Origin: Deltaproteobacteria bacterium
GTDB lineage: Bacteria > Myxococcota_A > UBA9160 > SZUA-336
Length of the DNA stretch: 64,000 nt
Reading direction: 5' to 3'
Assembly (NCBI GenBank): GCA_029261895.1
Contig: JAJDAK010000001.1
Span: 59,850 to 123,849, forward strand
In this document: positions 1 through 9,258 of the stretch, piece after piece
Position numbering within the stretch: the stretch's first letter is position 1
How the letters are laid out: every line of letters begins with the position of its first letter
Program-made: the position numbers and the translations under genes
Notes under the pieces: model-generated
What the model was told of the DNA's origin: nothing
What the model saw: the letters and a program-made list of their open reading frames with translations, nothing else
Databases searched by the model: none

Positions 1-22
1 CTATCGCGCTGCGCGCTCTCAT
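1..22 (-). CDS. Start of an ABC permease gene (partial, off the window edge)
   Basis: Only seven codons are visible (MRARSAI). The ATG at 22-20 overlaps the TGA stop of the ATPase gene in an ATGA arrangement, which is the usual junction inside an ABC transporter operon. In BMP/YufNOPQ-type nucleoside transporters the gene after the ATPase encodes a permease, so that is the inferred product; the visible residues alone cannot prove it. Confidence 0.4.
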
Positions 23-1479
23 GACCCGGTTCCGCCGAGCATCAATGCGCCTATGCGTTCGCGGCTGGGTTCAGCCGAATCCAAGGGAGACAACGCACCT
101 CGGAATAGAACTTCGACCCGGGTAGAGATTTCAAGCACTTCATCCAAATCCGTGGAAATCAACAATACCGCCCCGCCCGCTTCCGCGTGCGCACGCAGCT
201 CGTTGCGAAGTTCACGAGTAGACTTTAGATCAAGACCGCGCGTCGGGTTGATGGCAACCAGAACCTGCGGGTTCGAGCCAAGCGCGCGTGCGACACAGAG
301 TTTCTGCTGATTCCCTCCCGAGAGATCGCCCGCTAAATCCCGAGCGCTTCCCTTAATCTGATGACGCGTAATCGCGGCGCGTGTCGCACGTTCGAGTTTT
401 TGACTCAACAACCAGTGCATTCCAAGTGCCGAGCGATACAACGGCGAATTATGTGGTTCCGCAGCATGGGAGAGCGCAAGGTTTTCTGCCAAGCTTAACT
501 CCGCGATAAAACCACTTCGCTCTCGATCTCCGGGAAGGATGCCCACTGGGGGTGCTGCCAACTCGAGACGACCCTTCTCGGGCACGCACAGACCAGCCAG
601 AATCTCTTCCAGCACGTCCTGTCCGTTACCATCAATACCGGCGATGCCGAGAATTTCACCCCTGCGAAGTTCGAGCGATAACTGCAAACCCGGCGCACGA
701 AGATCATCAAGACGGAGCGCGAGTTCTCCCGGCGTACTACGGGGCGGTTGGAGAGGCGGTGGTGGATCGGTTCCAAGCAACGCTTGAGCTAGATCACGCA
801 CGTTCAAATCCGCGAGCGGTTGCGAGAGCACCGTTTCACCGCCACGAAGTAGCGTGACCCGGTCACAGAGACTGCTGATCTCCTCCATCTTGTGCGAAAT
901 GAAGACGACGCTCATGCCTTCACCGCGCAGGCGATCGAGTAACCGCATCAGCTCTTCCACTTCGGACGGAGCCAAAACGGCTGTCGGCTCATCCAAGATC
1001 AATAAATTCACCTGGCGCGAAAGCGCTCGCACAATCATCAAGCGCTGTTGCTTGGCGACGCTCAGCGTTTCCACGCGCGTCTTTGGATCCAGGTAAAACC
1101 CGTAACGTTCAAGCCAATCCGCGGCACGTTGATCGCGCTTCGAGGGACTTAAGAAGAACGCATCGCGATCCCCAAGAAGTAGATTCTCGGCAACCGTGAA
1201 CGCAGGCACCAAGAGCGAGTGCTGATGCACCAACGCGATTCCCTTGTCGAGTGCGTCCGCGGGGCTCTCGATCTGTGCTGGCATGCCATCCAGCAGGATC
1301 TCGCCGGCGTCCGGTTGGATCATGCCGAAAAGCACCCGAACTAAGCTGGTTTTGCCTGCGCCGTTTTCTCCGAGCAGCGCATGGATCTCTCCGCGCCGAA
1401 GTTCGAGATTCGCGCTCCGGAGCGCGTGCGTCGACCCAAAACGCTTTTCAATGTTTCGGAGCTCGACGTGCTGCATCAC
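19..1479 (-). CDS. ABC transporter ATP-binding protein, duplicated NBD (BMP/nucleoside or simple-sugar type)
   Basis: This 486-residue protein has two fused nucleotide-binding domains, as in YufO/RbsA-type importers. The first has Walker A GENGAGKTS (about 37-45), a signature around LSVAKQQR and Walker B LLILDEPTA. The second has a relaxed P-loop region (GIDGNGQ), signature LSGGNQQKLCVA near 390 and NPTRGLDL, all normal for this class, where the second site is often weak. It energises uptake through the membrane permeases. The adjacent upstream gene is a BMP-family binding lipoprotein 9 bases away, and a permease start overlaps its stop. Together these suggest a nucleoside or purine importer; the substrate itself is inferred from the family. 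Confidence 0.9.
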   Translation of the reverse strand: MMQHVELRNIEKRFGSTHALRSANLELRRGEIHALLGENGAGKTSLVRVLFGMIQPDAGEILLDGMPAQIESPADALDKGIALVHQHSLLVPAFTVAENLLLGDRDAFFLSPSKRDQRAADWLERYGFYLDPKTRVETLSVAKQQRLMIVRALSRQVNLLILDEPTAVLAPSEVEELMRLLDRLRGEGMSVVFISHKMEEISSLCDRVTLLRGGETVLSQPLADLNVRDLAQALLGTDPPPPLQPPRSTPGELALRLDDLRAPGLQLSLELRRGEILGIAGIDGNGQDVLEEILAGLCVPEKGRLELAAPPVGILPGDRERSGFIAELSLAENLALSHAAEPHNSPLYRSALGMHWLLSQKLERATRAAITRHQIKGSARDLAGDLSGGNQQKLCVARALGSNPQVLVAINPTRGLDLKSTRELRNELRAHAEAGGAVLLISTDLDEVLEISTRVEVLFRGALSPLDSAEPSRERIGALMLGGTGS

Positions 1480-1488
1480 ATACGGTGA

Positions 1489-2487
1489 TCAGAAATTACC
1501 GCGTGGCACCTGCACCGTACCCTGCCGAATTTCTTTTGCGAGCGCGTCCGCTGCGTCTCGAACACCTGCGGGAAGCTCTGCAGCCAGTGCCTCGTTCCAG
1601 TCAACTTTAACGACATCGTCACGCAATCCAAAACGAATCGAGCGCGACCAGAACTGTTCGCTCTCCACTTCGCGCGCCACCAGGAGCAGCGCCCGCGGAA
1701 TATCCAATATCGCCGAGGCCAGCACGGACTGCGGGGCCAAATCGTTCTGATTTCGATTTGTGCCAAAGACCAAAACGCCGTCCGATTCTTTTGCAGCTTG
1801 AAAGAATCCGTGCGCGGCTTCGTTCGCGTTGTGAATCAACACATCGACACCTTCAGCGATCTGCGCCAGGGTCGCTTCTCGCGCGGCTGCAACATCGGTC
1901 CAGTTACCAATGTATGAACTTCTGTAATTCACCCGCCTTGGCGCACGTTTGGCTCCCTCGCGGAACGCGAGAAACGTGCTCTCCACCGATGGTATTTTGA
2001 TCCCGCCGATCGCACCGATCTTCGCGCGTCTCGAAATCGAGCCCGCGACGAACCCGAGCACATAGGTCGCCTGTTCGAGCTCGAATACGATGGGCGACAC
2101 GTTCGGCCGAATCGTATTACCGCTGGTGGTGATAAAGACCGTGTCGGGAAACTTACGTCCTACCTTGGCCGCTGCATCCTGATATTCGAAACCATGACCG
2201 AAAACCAAGTCGAATCCACGCGCCGCAAAATCCCGGAAAGCCGCCTCAAAATCCTGAGGCGTTCGAGTTTCCTGGTGGGCGATTTCAGCACCGAGTTCCT
2301 TTTCGATACGGAGCAGCCCCTCATAGGCACTTTGGTTCCAGCCGGCATCGCGGATCGATCCCGGGGTCGCGAGCGCAACCTTGAAACCCGCCTCCGAAGT
2401 CGAGTCGGAACCGGATTGGCAGCCAAGAAACAATCCGGCCATCACCACGGCAAAGCCGTACATCAGGTGTTTCACCGCGCGTAGCAT
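1489..2487 (-). CDS. BMP-family substrate-binding lipoprotein of the ABC importer
   Basis: The chosen ATG at 2487 gives a lipoprotein signal (basic start, hydrophobic stretch, lipobox LFLGC near residue 22), whereas the longer upstream reading would bury it. The mature part carries the BMP/PnrA pattern: an early GSIRDAGWNQSAYEG segment, a central GHGFEYQDAA segment and GAIGGIKIPSVE. The family consists of periplasmic or membrane-anchored receptors for nucleosides and related ligands. It sits directly upstream of the double-NBD ATPase in the same operon. The start is 16 bases from the start of the divergent HAD gene, so the two promoters must overlap coding ends or be very compact. Confidence 0.88.
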   Translation of the reverse strand: MLRAVKHLMYGFAVVMAGLFLGCQSGSDSTSEAGFKVALATPGSIRDAGWNQSAYEGLLRIEKELGAEIAHQETRTPQDFEAAFRDFAARGFDLVFGHGFEYQDAAAKVGRKFPDTVFITTSGNTIRPNVSPIVFELEQATYVLGFVAGSISRRAKIGAIGGIKIPSVESTFLAFREGAKRAPRRVNYRSSYIGNWTDVAAAREATLAQIAEGVDVLIHNANEAAHGFFQAAKESDGVLVFGTNRNQNDLAPQSVLASAILDIPRALLLVAREVESEQFWSRSIRFGLRDDVVKVDWNEALAAELPAGVRDAADALAKEIRQGTVQVPRGNF

Positions 2488-2503
2488 ATACTCTGCCGCC
2501 ACG

Positions 2504-3259
2504 ATGTCGACTTCTACGGACCCAATCCTCGATACGACCGCGACTTTTGACTCTGTGACGTTTGATTGTTGGGGCACGTTGATCTACGAGGTGGACGGAT
2601 CCGCAGGCAAGCGAGCACGCGCTGCGATCTTCGCCGAAGCAGCCCAACACTACGGACGCGACATCGATGAGGCGGAAGCCGCCGCGATACTCGCACGGGG
2701 CTGGGATCGCCATTGGGCGTTCGCAGCGCAAGGTCGCGTCACCGATAGTTTCGATATGGCGACATGGGCCCTGCAGGCATTGGATCTCGACCGGCCGGAG
2801 CGGCGATGGAAACTCGGTCATACCCTGGGTTCAGCATCGCTCCAGCAGGAAATCGTGCCGCTCGCAGGCGCCGCCGAAACCCTGGAAGCGCTGGCAAGGC
2901 AGGGCACGCGAATCGCGCTGATTTGCGATACCGGTTTCAGTCCCGGTTACGTCGTGAGAGAAATCCTCGATCGTCACGGCCTGTTGAAACATCTAGAGGT
3001 TCAGATTTTTTCAAATGAAACCGGTATTCCCAAGCCGAACATCCGCGCGTTTCACTCGGCCCTCAGCGCGTTAGGCGTTGACCCTTGCAAGTCCGCGCAC
3101 GTGGGCGACCGACTCGCGACCGATATCCTGGGTGGGCAACGCGTTGGAATGAGCACAATCCGCATCAAGGAGCAGCTCGACGATCCAGCCGATCTGCCTG
3201 ACGCCAATCACGTGGTACATGATCATCTGGAGCTGCAGACCTTACTCGGCTTGCGTTAG
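2504..3259 (+). CDS. HAD-superfamily hydrolase (haloacid dehalogenase-like)
   Basis: This 251-residue protein starts at ATG 2504 (MSTSTDP), just after the divergent BMP gene. HAD motif I is FDCWGTL near residue 20, with the nucleophilic Asp; motif II is the Thr in ICDTGFSPG; the conserved Lys lies in GIPKPNIRAF; and motif IV is GDRLATD. An inserted helical cap follows motif I, as in C1-cap phosphatases and dehalogenases. It probably hydrolyses a small phosphorylated metabolite, though the substrate cannot be read from the sequence. Its 3' end overlaps the convergent oxidoreductase gene by 18 bases. Confidence 0.85.
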   Translation: MSTSTDPILDTTATFDSVTFDCWGTLIYEVDGSAGKRARAAIFAEAAQHYGRDIDEAEAAAILARGWDRHWAFAAQGRVTDSFDMATWALQALDLDRPERRWKLGHTLGSASLQQEIVPLAGAAETLEALARQGTRIALICDTGFSPGYVVREILDRHGLLKHLEVQIFSNETGIPKPNIRAFHSALSALGVDPCKSAHVGDRLATDILGGQRVGMSTIRIKEQLDDPADLPDANHVVHDHLELQTLLGLR

Positions 3260-4099
3260 CCGCTCGATCGCTTCCACCAATTCAAGAACGTGAAGCACGC
3301 GTACGTCGTCAACATACGATTGCTGCGTTCCCTGAATACGCCCCAGAAAAACCTCGAGATCCTGCTGGAACAACCCTTTGGAGTTCGCGGCTTCGGGATT
3401 ACCAAGCGCACCGCGCGCGCATTCAAAGTCCCAATCTGTGCTTCTCGAAACATCCGGGCCTCGCTGTTCTTCCAGGATCGCGGTACCCCCCGAAAGGAAA
3501 CGCAGCTCCACCTGGAGCTGATACTCGGAACCGTCGGATTTCAAATCTGCGTCCGTCACTTCGGCCTTGCCAAAAAGGTCCACCAAGCGGTGTAGGCGTG
3601 CGATCGCCCGAAGCGCCGGGGATCCGGCCAGCGAGGTGTCGCCAATCCACCCCTTGCTACCCCCCGTAAAGCGCAGGCAGCCGGACCGCAACGTGCCCAT
3701 GCGTGCTACCTGGCCCCGTTGTTCGAGCTGGCTGGGCGAGAGCAACTCAATATGTTCGACGTGAAGCACCCGATCGCCAGTCCGCGCGCGCTCGAAGAGC
3801 ACCTCCGCTTCTGCCCTCGAAGCCGCGAGCGGAAACTCCACGGCTACATGCTTTCCAGCGTCCAGACAGCGGGCCACAGTTTCGGCATGGAGCAGATTGG
3901 GTGTACAGACCAGCACAGCGTCCAGCGTCGGCTCGGCCAGCATCGAAGCCAAGTCCGCCGCCCCGGGCTCGCGCCTCACCACGCCAGCAAGCGCGACGCC
4001 CGAAAGTGCCTCGATCGCACGCGCTCGAGCCTGCCCGGCCCGGCCGAAGCCGACGATGGCCAAACGAAGATCTTGCGGATTCGCTACTGCGACAGTCAT
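3242..4099 (-). CDS. Gfo/Idh/MocA-fold oxidoreductase resembling biliverdin reductase
   Basis: This 285-residue protein starts at ATG 4099 (MTVAVANPQD); the reading frame stays open further upstream, but that part runs antisense to the Lys-rich gene. The N-terminal Rossmann motif is GFGRAGQARAR. Where most family members have EKP, it reads VEFPLA, and this is followed by VLHVEHIELL. That combination closely parallels the biliverdin reductase A stretch (EYPM then VLHEEHVELL). A C-terminal match over the FLFTG/LVDLFG and FQQDLEVFLG regions also fits. If it is a true biliverdin reductase it would reduce biliverdin to bilirubin with NAD(P)H. No haem oxygenase is adjacent, so the substrate stays open. 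Confidence 0.65.
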   Translation of the reverse strand: MTVAVANPQDLRLAIVGFGRAGQARARAIEALSGVALAGVVRREPGAADLASMLAEPTLDAVLVCTPNLLHAETVARCLDAGKHVAVEFPLAASRAEAEVLFERARTGDRVLHVEHIELLSPSQLEQRGQVARMGTLRSGCLRFTGGSKGWIGDTSLAGSPALRAIARLHRLVDLFGKAEVTDADLKSDGSEYQLQVELRFLSGGTAILEEQRGPDVSRSTDWDFECARGALGNPEAANSKGLFQQDLEVFLGRIQGTQQSYVDDVRVLHVLELVEAIERLTQAE

Positions 4100-4145
4100 C
4101 TGCCTGCTAGTATGCCTCTTCAGCGATTCTGTGGAGGGGATGGCG

Positions 4146-4793
4146 ATGGCAGCGCGTAAGAAGGCAAAGGCCGCGAAATCAACCGGCCGAAAGACAGCAA
4201 CCAAGAAGGTGGCCAAGAAGGCACCCAAGGCTGCAGCGACCAAGAAAAAGGCTGTGGCTAAGAAGGCGCCCACCGCCAAGGCGGCCAAGCCCGCCGCCAC
4301 CGCGAAAAAGCCCGTAGTGCCCAAGATCTCAGCCGCGGAGGCACTCGCCGAACGCATCATCGAAATCACGGTGAATGCTGCCAACTATAAAATCGAGGAC
4401 TTCTACGCGGAGAACGCGATCTCGATTGAGCCCGGGCCCAACGGCGAAGCCAAGGGGTTACAGGGTCTACAGGAGAAGCTTGAGTTCTGGGAATCCGTCC
4501 AGAATCACACGGTTTGGAAGCTTCGAAATCTTTTCGTGAGCGGAGACACCATCGCAATCGAATGGGACGCGCTGGTGCATTTCACCGATGGCCGTAAAGC
4601 GTCGCTCCAGGAGTTGGCGGTCCACGAAACGCGAAATGGCAAGATCGTTGCCGAACGCTATTACTACGATCCGAGCGTCTTGGCACCACCGGCGCCTGAA
4701 CCCAAAGTGCTCGGCGGCCCGCCACCTGATCCCGATGCTGCGCGCGAGGCAGAAGACCCATCCGCAACCCCGGTCGACGCGCTGGATCTTTAA
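4146..4793 (+). CDS. Histone H1-like Lys/Ala-rich tail fused to an NTF2/SnoaL-like domain
   Basis: ATG 4146 is chosen because GGAGG at 4133-4137 is well spaced from it; ATG 4140 is in frame but too close. The first 60 or so of 215 residues are an almost pure Lys/Ala/Pro/Thr tail with repeated KKA and AAK units, as in bacterial H1-like DNA-binding proteins. Residues about 65-165 form a SnoaL/NTF2-like cone fold ([42 protein letters not shown]). The end is Pro/acidic. The tail probably binds nucleic acid; the small-molecule or dimerisation role of the NTF2 part is unknown. Repetitive Lys codons also explain the long antisense open frame here. Confidence 0.75.
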   Translation: MAARKKAKAAKSTGRKTATKKVAKKAPKAAATKKKAVAKKAPTAKAAKPAATAKKPVVPKISAAEALAERIIEITVNAANYKIEDFYAENAISIEPGPNGEAKGLQGLQEKLEFWESVQNHTVWKLRNLFVSGDTIAIEWDALVHFTDGRKASLQELAVHETRNGKIVAERYYYDPSVLAPPAPEPKVLGGPPPDPDAAREAEDPSATPVDALDL

Positions 4794-4801
4794 GACTCGG
4801 C

Positions 4802-7075
4802 TTGCGTGTAATTATTTGCGCGCTCGCATTGGCTGCCAGCTTACTTTCCGCGCCCGGCGGTTTGCACGCGGATCCATCACCAGGCGCACCTGAGATCTCG
4901 GGCGAATTGCGCAAGGCCTTTGCACGCGCGCACGCAGCTCGCGCTGCGAGTGATCCGGTACGCACCCGCCATCGTAAAAAAGATGGAAGCCCGCGTTTCA
5001 CCAATCGGCTCATCCTCCAGAAGAGCCCGTACCTGCTTCAGCACAGCAATAACCCGGTGAATTGGTATCCCTGGGGCGAAGAAGCCTTTGCCGCAGCCAA
5101 GAAACTGAATCGACCCGTGCTGCTCAGTATTGGATATTCGACCTGCCACTGGTGTCACGTGATGGAAGAGGAATCGTTCGAAGATCTCGAGATCGCCGAG
5201 TACCTGAATCGCAACTACATCGCGATCAAAGTCGATCGAGAGGAACGTCCCGACATCGATGAAGTCTATATGTCGGCCGTACGCGCGCTGACGGGCGGGG
5301 GCGGTTGGCCGATGACGGTCTGGCTGACATCCGATCGCGAACCCTTCTACGGCGGCACATATTTCCCCGCGCGAGACGGCGGACGCGGGGACCGGCCCGG
5401 ATTCCTCACTCTATTGACGCGTTTACGCGAGATTTACGACAGCGACCCCGCGCGTGTCGCCGGGGCAGGACGCGAACTCCGACAGTCGCTTGAAGCCTCG
5501 CTCGCACCGACATCGACGTTTGGTGCATTGGGTCCCCAAATGATTGAGACCGCGGTGAAGCAGTATCGCTCACAGTTCGATGCTCAGAATGGCGGCCTGC
5601 GCGGTCGCACCAAGTTTCCTTCGAGCCTGCCGATTCCGATCCTTCTGCGGGCCCATCGACGTAGTGGAGATGCCGAGTTGCTCAAGATGGCCACGCGAAC
5701 GCTGGATGCGATGCGCCGCGGGGGACTCTACGATCATATCGGAGGCGGCTTTCATCGCTACTCCACCGAACCCAGCTGGACCGTGCCGCATTTCGAAAAG
5801 ATGCTTTACGACAATGCATTGCTCGTGACCGCGTATGTCGAGGCCGCGCAAGTGACGCGCGAGGGTGCATACGTGGGCGTGGCACGGGATGTTCTTGAAT
5901 ACGTGCAGCGCGAAATGACGGCGCCCGAAGGTACGTTTTACTCCGCCACCGACGCCGACAGTGAAGGCGAAGAAGGCACCTTCTTCGTTTGGACGGCGGA
6001 CCAAATCCGTGCTGCCGTGGGGCCGGAGCTCGCCCCCCTCGCCCTCGACGCCTACGGAATCGGGGGCGTGCCCAATTTCGAAGGCAAGTACATCCTTCGG
6101 CGCGACGCGACACCGAAAAAGTTGGAAGCCAAGCACAGTGGCAATACTGCGAGCAGCCTATCGGTGATTCGCGAGCGGCTGCGCGAAACGCGCTCCAAAC
6201 GCATTCCACCACTTCGGGACGAGAAACAGATCGTGGCCTGGAATGGACTGATGATCAGCGCTCATGCGCGCGCGGGTGCCGCCATGCGCGAACAGAAATT
6301 CATCGATAGCGCTGCTCGTGCTGCGCGCACGATTCTGAAGCATGGACAAACGAAGGGACGGCTCGCACGTTACGTTCGCGGTGGCGAGGCGCACGGCATC
6401 GGCTTGCTTGACGATCATAGCTTCTTGATCGCTGGACTCTTGGATGTCTTCGAAGCCAACGGCGAGGCCGAATTTTTGGACGCCGCAATTCGGGTGCAAG
6501 GTCAACAGGACGAGCGCTTCTTCGACGAAAACGGCGGCGGTTATTGGATGACACCAGCAGACGGCGAGCTGTTGATCGCGCGTACGAAGCCCAGCCATGA
6601 TTCCGCGCGGCCGAGCGGTAATTCCATCGCTGCGCTTAATCTACAGCGTCTCCATCTGATGACGAGCAATGCCGCCTATGCCGACCGCGCCGAAATGACA
6701 TTGCGCGCGTTCGCACCCGTCCTAGAAGCCGGCCCCAGCTCCGTGGGGCGCATGCTTGATGCACTCGACTTCCTCTTCGATACACCGAAAGAAATTATGA
6801 TCGTTACGCCGCATAAGCGCGAAGAAGCCGAACCCTTCCTCGAGGAACTTCGCCGCGTCTTCCTCCCCAACCGCATTCTCGTTTTCGCCAGTGAAGCCGA
6901 AGCCAAACAACTTGAGTCGCGCATTCCGCTGCTTAAAGAAAAACGCGCCATCGCCGGCAAGACCACGGCTTACGTCTGCGAAAACAAGGTTTGCGAGTTG
7001 CCGACGGACGATCCCAAAACATTTGCCCAGCAAATCACAAAGTCAGCGAAGCAGCAGCCTTCCGCTACGCCTTGA
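4802..7075 (+). CDS. DUF255 thioredoxin-like / glycosidase-fold protein (YyaL/SPATA20 family), exported
   Basis: A TTG start at 4802 gives a clear Sec signal peptide ([17 protein letters not shown]). The mature protein begins with the DUF255 thioredoxin-like domain: [13 protein letters not shown], then [16 protein letters not shown] with the CxxC motif, and [20 protein letters not shown] text. A long six-hairpin (AGE/glycosidase-like) region follows, with [12 protein letters not shown] and [10 protein letters not shown] typical of the family. At 757 residues the length is normal, and the signal peptide puts it in the periplasm. Its exact reaction is unknown; redox or sugar-epimerase activities have been proposed for the family. 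Its end overlaps the convergent SDR gene by 11 bases. Confidence 0.88.
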   Translation: MRVIICALALAASLLSAPGGLHADPSPGAPEISGELRKAFARAHAARAASDPVRTRHRKKDGSPRFTNRLILQKSPYLLQHSNNPVNWYPWGEEAFAAAKKLNRPVLLSIGYSTCHWCHVMEEESFEDLEIAEYLNRNYIAIKVDREERPDIDEVYMSAVRALTGGGGWPMTVWLTSDREPFYGGTYFPARDGGRGDRPGFLTLLTRLREIYDSDPARVAGAGRELRQSLEASLAPTSTFGALGPQMIETAVKQYRSQFDAQNGGLRGRTKFPSSLPIPILLRAHRRSGDAELLKMATRTLDAMRRGGLYDHIGGGFHRYSTEPSWTVPHFEKMLYDNALLVTAYVEAAQVTREGAYVGVARDVLEYVQREMTAPEGTFYSATDADSEGEEGTFFVWTADQIRAAVGPELAPLALDAYGIGGVPNFEGKYILRRDATPKKLEAKHSGNTASSLSVIRERLRETRSKRIPPLRDEKQIVAWNGLMISAHARAGAAMREQKFIDSAARAARTILKHGQTKGRLARYVRGGEAHGIGLLDDHSFLIAGLLDVFEANGEAEFLDAAIRVQGQQDERFFDENGGGYWMTPADGELLIARTKPSHDSARPSGNSIAALNLQRLHLMTSNAAYADRAEMTLRAFAPVLEAGPSSVGRMLDALDFLFDTPKEIMIVTPHKREEAEPFLEELRRVFLPNRILVFASEAEAKQLESRIPLLKEKRAIAGKTTAYVCENKVCELPTDDPKTFAQQITKSAKQQPSATP

Positions 7076-7829
7076 TCAGCATGCCACCGTCCACGGCGAG
7101 CACCTGTCCGGTCACAAGGTCTGAGCCCGTGATCATGGAAAGGATCGCGTCGGCGACATCCTCGGGTGTACATACTTTTCCAAGCGGTACACCGCCGGCA
7201 ATCGCACCCATGACGGCATCGTAGCCTTCGCCGAGTCCACCCTCGAGCCAGCGCCCGGTAATGGCCCCCGGCGCAACCGCATTCACACGAATCGATGGCC
7301 CCAGTGCACGCGCCAGCGTAACCGTCAGGTTATTCAGCGCAGCCTTAGATGCGCAGTACGCGACCGAACTTCCCATGCCAGAAATACCCGCAACACTGGA
7401 TACATTCACCACAGCTGCATTACCCGAAGCTTCCAGTGCGCTGCGTGCCGCGCGAACAACCTGGAACGGGCCGATGACGTTCACGCGATACAGACGTTCC
7501 CAGTCTTCGATCTTCATACCCTCGAGATCGCCGTGCGGAACGAAGGCGGTCGTTCCCGCGTTGTTGACCACAACATCGAGACGGCCGAATTCCTGAACGG
7601 CTCGCTCGGCCATCTGACGGCACGCCGCGTCATCCGCCACATCGGCTTGGATCGCGACCGCCTTCACACCCAGCCCCCGGAGTTCAGCCTCGGTTTTTTC
7701 GGCGTCTTCCTTCGAGCGGCTGTAGTTGATCAGCACCTGGCAGCCTTGGGCTGCGAGTTTGAGCGCGGTAGCGCGTCCAACACCGGTGCCACCCCCGGTC
7801 ACAATCGCGGCTTTGCCTTCAACCTGCAT
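7065..7829 (-). CDS. SDR-family oxidoreductase (FabG-like)
   Basis: This 254-residue classical short-chain dehydrogenase has an AGGAGG Shine-Dalgarno just upstream of ATG 7829, which decides the start. The cofactor motif is TGGGTGVG near residue 12, followed by NNAG, a catalytic Ser in NVSSVAG, YCASK with the Tyr-x3-Lys pair, and the C-terminal VLAVDGGM typical of FabG-like enzymes. Basic residues after the first strand (YSRSKED) suggest NADP(H). It would interconvert a hydroxyl and a keto group on an unidentified substrate. It is transcribed divergently from the aminotransferase gene, so both could share the 58-base region between them. Confidence 0.9.
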   Translation of the reverse strand: MQVEGKAAIVTGGGTGVGRATALKLAAQGCQVLINYSRSKEDAEKTEAELRGLGVKAVAIQADVADDAACRQMAERAVQEFGRLDVVVNNAGTTAFVPHGDLEGMKIEDWERLYRVNVIGPFQVVRAARSALEASGNAAVVNVSSVAGISGMGSSVAYCASKAALNNLTVTLARALGPSIRVNAVAPGAITGRWLEGGLGEGYDAVMGAIAGGVPLGKVCTPEDVADAILSMITGSDLVTGQVLAVDGGMLIKA

Positions 7830-7887
7830 AACTTCCTCCTGAGCGAGCCGCGAGGGTATCATAGGGATAATCGATGGAGGCCAACCG

Positions 7888-9258
7888 ATGGACCCAATGG
7901 ATCTCGACACACTTCGCGAACTTGACATCGCCCACCTGATGCATCCGATCACCGAATTCCGCAAATACGTGGAAACCGGACCACGGATCGTGCGCGGGGG
8001 GTCGGGCATTCACCTCGAGATGGCCGACGGTCGTCGCGTGATCGATGGCTTCTCAGGCCTGTTCAATATCAACGTCGGTCACGGGCGGCATGAGATTGCG
8101 GATGCGGTACATCGGCAGATGCGCGACGTGCCCTACTATCCCGCGTTCTACGAATTTTCCACGGAGACACCGATCCGCTTGGCCAAACGCCTGGTGGACC
8201 TCTTTCCCGAGGGCCGAGAACTAGAACATCTGCTGTTTACCAGCGGGGGTTCGGATGCGAATGAAACTGCGTTTCGCACCGCAAAGCTGTATCACGGTGC
8301 GAAGAGGCGACCCGAACGTCAGAAAATTATTTCGCGCCGCTACGCGTACCACGGCATTACCCGCAGCGCCGCCAGCGCGACGACACTACCCGCATACCAT
8401 GTGTTTTCTGCGCCGGAACCCACGCACGTACATACGGCAGCCCCGTACTGTTTTCGTTGCGACTTCGGCAAGACCTACCCGGATTGCGCGTTGGCCTGCG
8501 TTGACGACATCGAAGCAGCCATCCAACGCGAAGGTCCCGAAACCATCGCAGCCGTTATCGCCGAGCCCATACAAGGTACGGGTGGCATCATCGTCCCACC
8601 GAAAGAATACTTCTTGCAGCTACAGGAAATTTGTCGGCGGCACGATATTTTGCTGATCCTTGACGAAGTCATTACGGGTTTTGGACGCACGGGCCATTGG
8701 TTTGGCATGGACGCATTCAATATCTTTCCCGACATCGTTTCGTTCGCGAAGGGCATTACCAGCGGTTATCTGCCCCTCGGTGGCATCGCGATCACCGATG
8801 AGGTCTACCGCACCATCAAGGACGACAGCCCGCCGGGACTGCCCTACATGTTCGGGCTCACGTACAACAATCATCCCACCGCGTGTGCGGCCGCGATGGC
8901 GAATCTCGATATTATCGAGCGTGAACATTTGGTTGAAAATGCCGCAAGCGTCGGTAGCTACTTGAAGCAGAAACTTGAAAAGACCTTCGGCGGACATCCC
9001 GTCGTTGCAGACATTCGCGGGATCGGTATGTTGGCCGCGTTAGAGTGCACCGAACCCGGAACCAAAGACCCCGTCGGCGGACACCCGATGAAGTTTCCGA
9101 GCGCGGTCGCGAATAAGTGCTGGGACCTCGGCCTGATCGCACGTGCACTCTGGGACAATGTCGCGCTGGCTCCACCGCTTTGCGCAACGCGTGAAGACAT
9201 CGACGAGATGGTCGCGATCCTCGAGCGCGCATTCCACGAGGTAAGTACTAACGGTTAA
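7888..9258 (+). CDS. Class III (omega) aminotransferase, PLP-dependent
   Basis: This 456-residue protein has a GGAGG ribosome site before ATG 7888. Hallmarks are SGGSDANETAFRTAK (phosphate binding), AEPIQGTGG, LDEVITGFGRTG with the pyridine-N-binding Asp, and SFAKGITSGYLPLGG with the Schiff-base Lys. The overall pattern is that of the beta-alanine/taurine/putrescine:pyruvate group rather than of acetylornithine enzymes. It would move an amino group from an omega-amine or amino acid to pyruvate or 2-oxoglutarate in the cytosol. Its 3' end overlaps the convergent monooxygenase by 11 bases. Confidence 0.9.
   Translation: MDPMDLDTLRELDIAHLMHPITEFRKYVETGPRIVRGGSGIHLEMADGRRVIDGFSGLFNINVGHGRHEIADAVHRQMRDVPYYPAFYEFSTETPIRLAKRLVDLFPEGRELEHLLFTSGGSDANETAFRTAKLYHGAKRRPERQKIISRRYAYHGITRSAASATTLPAYHVFSAPEPTHVHTAAPYCFRCDFGKTYPDCALACVDDIEAAIQREGPETIAAVIAEPIQGTGGIIVPPKEYFLQLQEICRRHDILLILDEVITGFGRTGHWFGMDAFNIFPDIVSFAKGITSGYLPLGGIAITDEVYRTIKDDSPPGLPYMFGLTYNNHPTACAAAMANLDIIEREHLVENAASVGSYLKQKLEKTFGGHPVVADIRGIGMLAALECTEPGTKDPVGGHPMKFPSAVANKCWDLGLIARALWDNVALAPPLCATREDIDEMVAILERAFHEVSTNG

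Noticed and set aside
4100..4384. Ala/Phe-rich N-terminal extension of the biliverdin-reductase-like gene, looking like a membrane domain
   Set aside because: It is the antisense of the Lys/Ala-rich tail of the opposite gene; low-complexity Lys codons read backwards as hydrophobic residues. The real start is at 4099.
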